Shown one piece after another: positions 60,850-64,000 of a stretch of DNA of 64,000 bases. The number at the start of each line of letters is the position of its first letter. The first letter of the stretch is position 1. Below the pieces are notes generated by a model that saw only the letters and a program-made list of their open reading frames with translations, searched no databases and was not told the DNA's origin. The position numbers were made by a program, and so were the translations under genes. The DNA is from Nonomuraea turkmeniaca. GTDB taxonomy: Bacteria > Actinomycetota > Actinomycetes > Streptosporangiales > Streptosporangiaceae. The stretch spans positions 31,528 to 95,527 of the forward strand of contig NZ_VCKY01000008.1 in NCBI RefSeq assembly GCF_005889735.1. Reading direction: 5' to 3'.

Positions 60850-63224
60850 GGCTGAGATCCCCCATCCTGGTCGCTGTCCTGCCGCCCGCGCTGCCAGCCG
60901 GACTGGAGCGAGGAGAGCAACGCCCTGACCTCTTCAGGGGAGCGTTCCCCGGCGGCGGGCGGGGCGGGGGGCGGTGTCTGCTGGAGCCGCTGCGCGGGCT
61001 CCGGCAGGTTGGTCTGCCGCTGGCGGCGGGGCAGGCCCGTCGGCCGTTCGTCGGTGTGCTCTTGCGGCGGCTCTTCACGGTGCAGGCCATTACGCTGCGG
61101 CAGGCCGGTCGGCTGCTCCCGCCGCGGCAGGCTCGCCGGCGCGTCCGTTCGCGGCAGGGTCGCCGGCCCGTCGCCCCACGGCAGTCCCAGCTCCGGCTCG
61201 GCGAGCTCGGCGGGCTCCGCCTGCTGCGGCAGCGCGGGCCCCGCGCCACGCTTGCTCGTCCGGACCCGGCGCGGAAGGTCGCCCGGCCCCGTGGTCTCCG
61301 TCCGGATCACCGACACGGAGACGGGCTCGAACTCCAGCGGCTGCACCGGGGTCGCCATGGGCTCGACCAGCGATCCCGGCACGAGCACGATCACGGTCGT
61401 GCCGCCGTACGGGGACTGCTTGAGCGTCACCTTGATGCCGTGCCTGGCCGCGAGGATGCCGACCACCGCGAACCCGAGCCGCTCGGTGTGCGCGGCGTCG
61501 AACTCCGGCGGGCTGGCCAGGCGCTCGTTGATGATCCTGCGGGTGGCCTCGTCCATGCCCAGGCCGCGGTCCTCGATCTCGACCGCGAAACCCCTGCCGA
61601 CCATCTCGCCGCGTACCGAGACCTCGTTGCTGGGCGAGGAGAAGGCGGCGGCGTTCTCGATCAGCTCGGCGAACAGGTGCATGACGTCGGCCACCGCCGC
61701 ACCCGAGACGCCGCACTCGGCCATCGGGTAGACGCGGACCCGGGTGTACTCCTCCACCTGGGCCGCCGCGCCGCTGAGCACGTCCTCGATCGGGATGACG
61801 CCGCGCCACCTGCGGCCCGCCGAGCCGCCGGAGAGCAGCACCAGGCCCTCGGCGTGGCGGCGCATGCGGGTGGTCAGGTGGTCGAGCTTGAACAGCCGCT
61901 CCAGCGCGTCCGGCTCCTCCGTCTGGCGCTGCATCTCGTCGAGCAGCTTGAGCTGGCGCTGCAGCAGCGACTGGCTGCGCCGCGCCAGGTTACGCAGCGC
62001 CTCGGACAGGCCCTCGCGCATCCTGGCCTGCTCGACGGCCGCGTCCACGGCCGTGCTCTGCACGCTGTCGAACGCCGCCGCCAGGTCGCTGACCTCGCTG
62101 GTGGCGTTGCGGCTCACCCTGATGGGCGGCGCCTCGGCCTCGATGTCGACGGTCTCGCCCTTGCGCAGCTTCGCCACGACGTCGGGCAGCCTGATCTCGG
62201 CCAGGTCGAGGGCGGTACGGCGGAGCGCCACCAGCTCCCGGGTGATCCTGCGGCCGACCCGAATGGAGATGAAGATCGAGAAGATGACCGCGATCAGCCC
62301 GAGCGCGCCCGCGATGGCGGCCTGCACCACGATGGCGATGCCGGCGGGCTCCATCCTGGCCAGCAGCTTGTCGCCGGTACGCCAGATCGCCTCCTGGTAC
62401 TCCTTCTGCACCTGCTCGGCGATGCCCCGCCAGAGCTCGATGTCCAGCGGCTGGCCGGCGACGTAGCTCTCCACCAGGTTCTCCATGGTGACGTACCTGG
62501 GGGAGTAGTAGATCTTCTCGAACGGGGCCCGCAGCTCGGTGTCGAGGTTGGCCAGTGCCTTCGGGAAGAGGTACGTGCGGGTGCCGTCGATGCCCGCCAG
62601 CATGTGGACTTCGCGCATGTTCGCGCGGCCGTTCGCGGCGATGATCAGGGCGTGCTCGCGGCTCAGCAGTTCGCGCACCTCGTCGGCGGCGATCAGGCCC
62701 TGCGCCTGGAGCGAGAGCTCCACGTCCGTGCCCATCGTCAGCCGGGAGTAGAGGAGGTGGATCTCGTCGGAGATCTTCGCGTACTCGGTGATGAGGCCGC
62801 CCGGGGTGAGGCTGCGCTCGTCCACCTTGCGCCTGATGTCAGGGATCCGGTCGATCGCCGCGAACACGGCCTGGAGCTGGTTCTTCATGTCCCGCGTGAG
62901 CGCGTTCTGCGTGTCCTCGGACAGCGCCTGCTCCGTCAGCTTCTTCCTGTTCGCGTCGACCTTGCCCCGCGCCTTGCTCAGCGCGTCCGGGTCGGTGACG
63001 GTGCCCGCGAGCCGCTCGGCGGAGGCCAGTCGTTCGGCCTGCAGGTTGCCGGTCAGGCCGTCGGTGTGGTTGATGACGCCTGTCCAGATCGTCTCGACCT
63101 TGAGCAGGGCGAGTGCCTCCCCCGACGTGGTGCTTGCGGCGAAGCCCCAGAGCGCGATCAGGGAGATCAAGGGGATGACGAGCAGCGTCGAGATCTTGAA
63201 TCGGATGGATCTGCCCGATGCCAT
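60846..63224 (-). CDS. cvnA: conservon-type NIT sensor kinase CvnA of the second conservon
   Basis: 792 aa from the ATG at 63224 (GGAGCAGG upstream). Membrane segment (LLVIPLISLIALWGFA), NIT sensor, second helix (IAGALGLIAVIFSIFISI), HAMP-like linker and ATPase (LDHLTTRMRRHAEGL, AELIENAAAFSSP, IEDRGLGMD, TERLGFAVVGILAARHG) lead to a long tail of about 170 residues. The tail carries several LPRR/LPQR units (GDLPRRVRTSKR, ASLPRREQ, GLPQRN, GLPRRQ) and ends with RSPEEVRALLSSLQSGWQRG, matching the tail of the first CvnA. It is coupled only to a DUF742 gene. Confidence 0.92.
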   Translation of the reverse strand: MASGRSIRFKISTLLVIPLISLIALWGFAASTTSGEALALLKVETIWTGVINHTDGLTGNLQAERLASAERLAGTVTDPDALSKARGKVDANRKKLTEQALSEDTQNALTRDMKNQLQAVFAAIDRIPDIRRKVDERSLTPGGLITEYAKISDEIHLLYSRLTMGTDVELSLQAQGLIAADEVRELLSREHALIIAANGRANMREVHMLAGIDGTRTYLFPKALANLDTELRAPFEKIYYSPRYVTMENLVESYVAGQPLDIELWRGIAEQVQKEYQEAIWRTGDKLLARMEPAGIAIVVQAAIAGALGLIAVIFSIFISIRVGRRITRELVALRRTALDLAEIRLPDVVAKLRKGETVDIEAEAPPIRVSRNATSEVSDLAAAFDSVQSTAVDAAVEQARMREGLSEALRNLARRSQSLLQRQLKLLDEMQRQTEEPDALERLFKLDHLTTRMRRHAEGLVLLSGGSAGRRWRGVIPIEDVLSGAAAQVEEYTRVRVYPMAECGVSGAAVADVMHLFAELIENAAAFSSPSNEVSVRGEMVGRGFAVEIEDRGLGMDEATRRIINERLASPPEFDAAHTERLGFAVVGILAARHGIKVTLKQSPYGGTTVIVLVPGSLVEPMATPVQPLEFEPVSVSVIRTETTGPGDLPRRVRTSKRGAGPALPQQAEPAELAEPELGLPWGDGPATLPRTDAPASLPRREQPTGLPQRNGLHREEPPQEHTDERPTGLPRRQRQTNLPEPAQRLQQTPPPAPPAAGERSPEEVRALLSSLQSGWQRGRQDSDQDGGSQP

Positions 63225-63280
63225 GACACCTGCTCCCGGATAGAAGATCGCCGGAGAGAATAGCATCGAAACACATGGTT

Positions 63281-63967
63281 TTAAGATCGACTAGCGATAA
63301 ATCTGTGATATGTCGGGAAATTTAGGGCCTCAACCTGGTTTGTGGGCGTCCTGCGTCGCCAGGTGAGCCGCACCAGCCAGACCGCGAGCACGGCCAGCAA
63401 CGCCACCTCAGCGCCCAGCAACAACCTCTCCACGAGCCCGATCATCACGCGTTCCCCCGGCAGGGCCACGTACGTGATCGCCAGCAGCCCGAACCCCCCG
63501 GCCAGCGCCACCCACTCCACGGCCCGCGCCACGGGCTTCCAGTCGCCGCTGGCGGCCAGCCTGGGCACCAGCAACGCCCCGGCTGCCGGGAGGCTCACGA
63601 AGGCCGCCACGGACGCGTACCGATGGATCTGCGCCGCCAGATCGAGGTCCATGCCGATCGGTGTGGTCGGGATGACCGCCGCCACCATGAGCGCCCCCGA
63701 CCACACCATCAGCAACCGCTCCGGCAGCCCGCGCACCGGCGCCCCCGCAGCCCTGAGGCCCGCCAGCAACGCCAGCGACCCGATCCCGAGGACTGCCATC
63801 GCGACCTCCGTGACGCCCCCGCGGTCGGACACGGCGTATTCGCTGACGGTCACGTTCATGGGGTCCAAGTACGGGTCGGGATCGAACTGCCCGACCACAA
63901 CGGCGACCACCGCGAACAGGATGGAGCCACAGGCGATCAGCGGTAAGAGCCTCTTTGCTGCGGTCAT
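63281..63967 (-). CDS. DUF998 integral membrane protein
   Basis: 228 aa from the ATG at 63967 (GGGAGAG 7 nt upstream). About six membrane helices with the family style RLLPLIACGSILFAVVAVVVG, MNVTVSEYAVSDRGG, PIGMDLDLAAQIHRYASVAAF and GLVERLLLGAEVALLAV. DUF998 proteins have no assigned function. It precedes the kinase gene in the same direction, with a 56-bp gap, and may share its transcript. Confidence 0.85.
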   Translation of the reverse strand: MTAAKRLLPLIACGSILFAVVAVVVGQFDPDPYLDPMNVTVSEYAVSDRGGVTEVAMAVLGIGSLALLAGLRAAGAPVRGLPERLLMVWSGALMVAAVIPTTPIGMDLDLAAQIHRYASVAAFVSLPAAGALLVPRLAASGDWKPVARAVEWVALAGGFGLLAITYVALPGERVMIGLVERLLLGAEVALLAVLAVWLVRLTWRRRTPTNQVEALNFPTYHRFIASRS

Positions 63968-64000
63968 GGCACAACTCTCCCGCCACACCCCATCCCCCAC

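Noticed and set aside
2..64000. Prophage, insertion sequence or antibiotic gene cluster
   Set aside because: No transposase, integrase, phage structural gene, PKS or NRPS module was found anywhere in the window.

Overview
The window is chromosomal DNA from a high-GC filamentous actinomycete, most likely of the Streptosporangiales or a close relative. The basis is the strong G/C third-position bias, two conservon-type operons (NIT-domain kinase, roadblock, DUF742, GTPase), the actinobacterial order fba-DUF3151-purA, an ECF sigma factor fused to a membrane anti-sigma and ectodomain, and many genes that look leaderless. The family-level placement is inference. I see no tRNA, rRNA, CRISPR array, insertion sequence or prophage.

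Layout. 2-3840: the 3' part of a NIT sensor kinase, facing a reverse four-gene run (47-aa zinc ribbon, MBL-fold hydrolase, secreted beta-propeller, Nudix). 4079-8448: a short rho, an RlmA-type rRNA methyltransferase and an S9 peptidase-like protein that lacks its nucleophile and catalytic histidine. 8566-15041: a signalling block with a GAF/PP2C phosphatase divergent from a hybrid histidine kinase carrying seven HAMP-like units, plus a response regulator. 15263-18991: a NYN-domain protein and the sigma/anti-sigma/ectodomain fusion. 19101-30557: housekeeping genes (pyrE, DedA, fba, DUF3151, purA, GNAT, GDPD, corA, purD-purC, a murA homologue). 30699-38787: two paralogous regulators of unknown family flank a rhodanese, an EamA permease, a class III aminotransferase, an FAH-family hydrolase and an AraC regulator. 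39040-42340: an aminotransferase divergent from an AAA ATPase with a PD-(D/E)XK-like C-terminus across a palindrome-rich promoter, then an NrtR-like regulator. 42387-51631: an envelope polysaccharide cluster with the two enzymes that would make UDP-ManNAcA (WecB- and WecC-type), three glycosyltransferase genes and a DUF4434 protein. 51695-56804: a lipoprotein, an NfeD-like/flotillin pair, and a spermidine dehydrogenase-like flavoprotein coupled to a PrsW-type protease. 56903-63224: a complete conservon converging on a reduced one. 63281-63967: a DUF998 membrane protein.

Main points for a second look: (i) three NIT kinases, in which a conserved C-terminal tail motif is present only in the two that have DUF742 partners; (ii) the peptidase pseudoenzyme; (iii) a three-way-junction fold upstream of corA; (iv) tandem operators in front of the ATPase/nuclease-like gene; (v) a TANNNT box 6-8 nt before the start codon in about nine genes without good ribosome binding sites; (vi) an attenuator-like hairpin in the purA leader; (vii) two short tandem duplications that contain stop codons at convergent gene ends.
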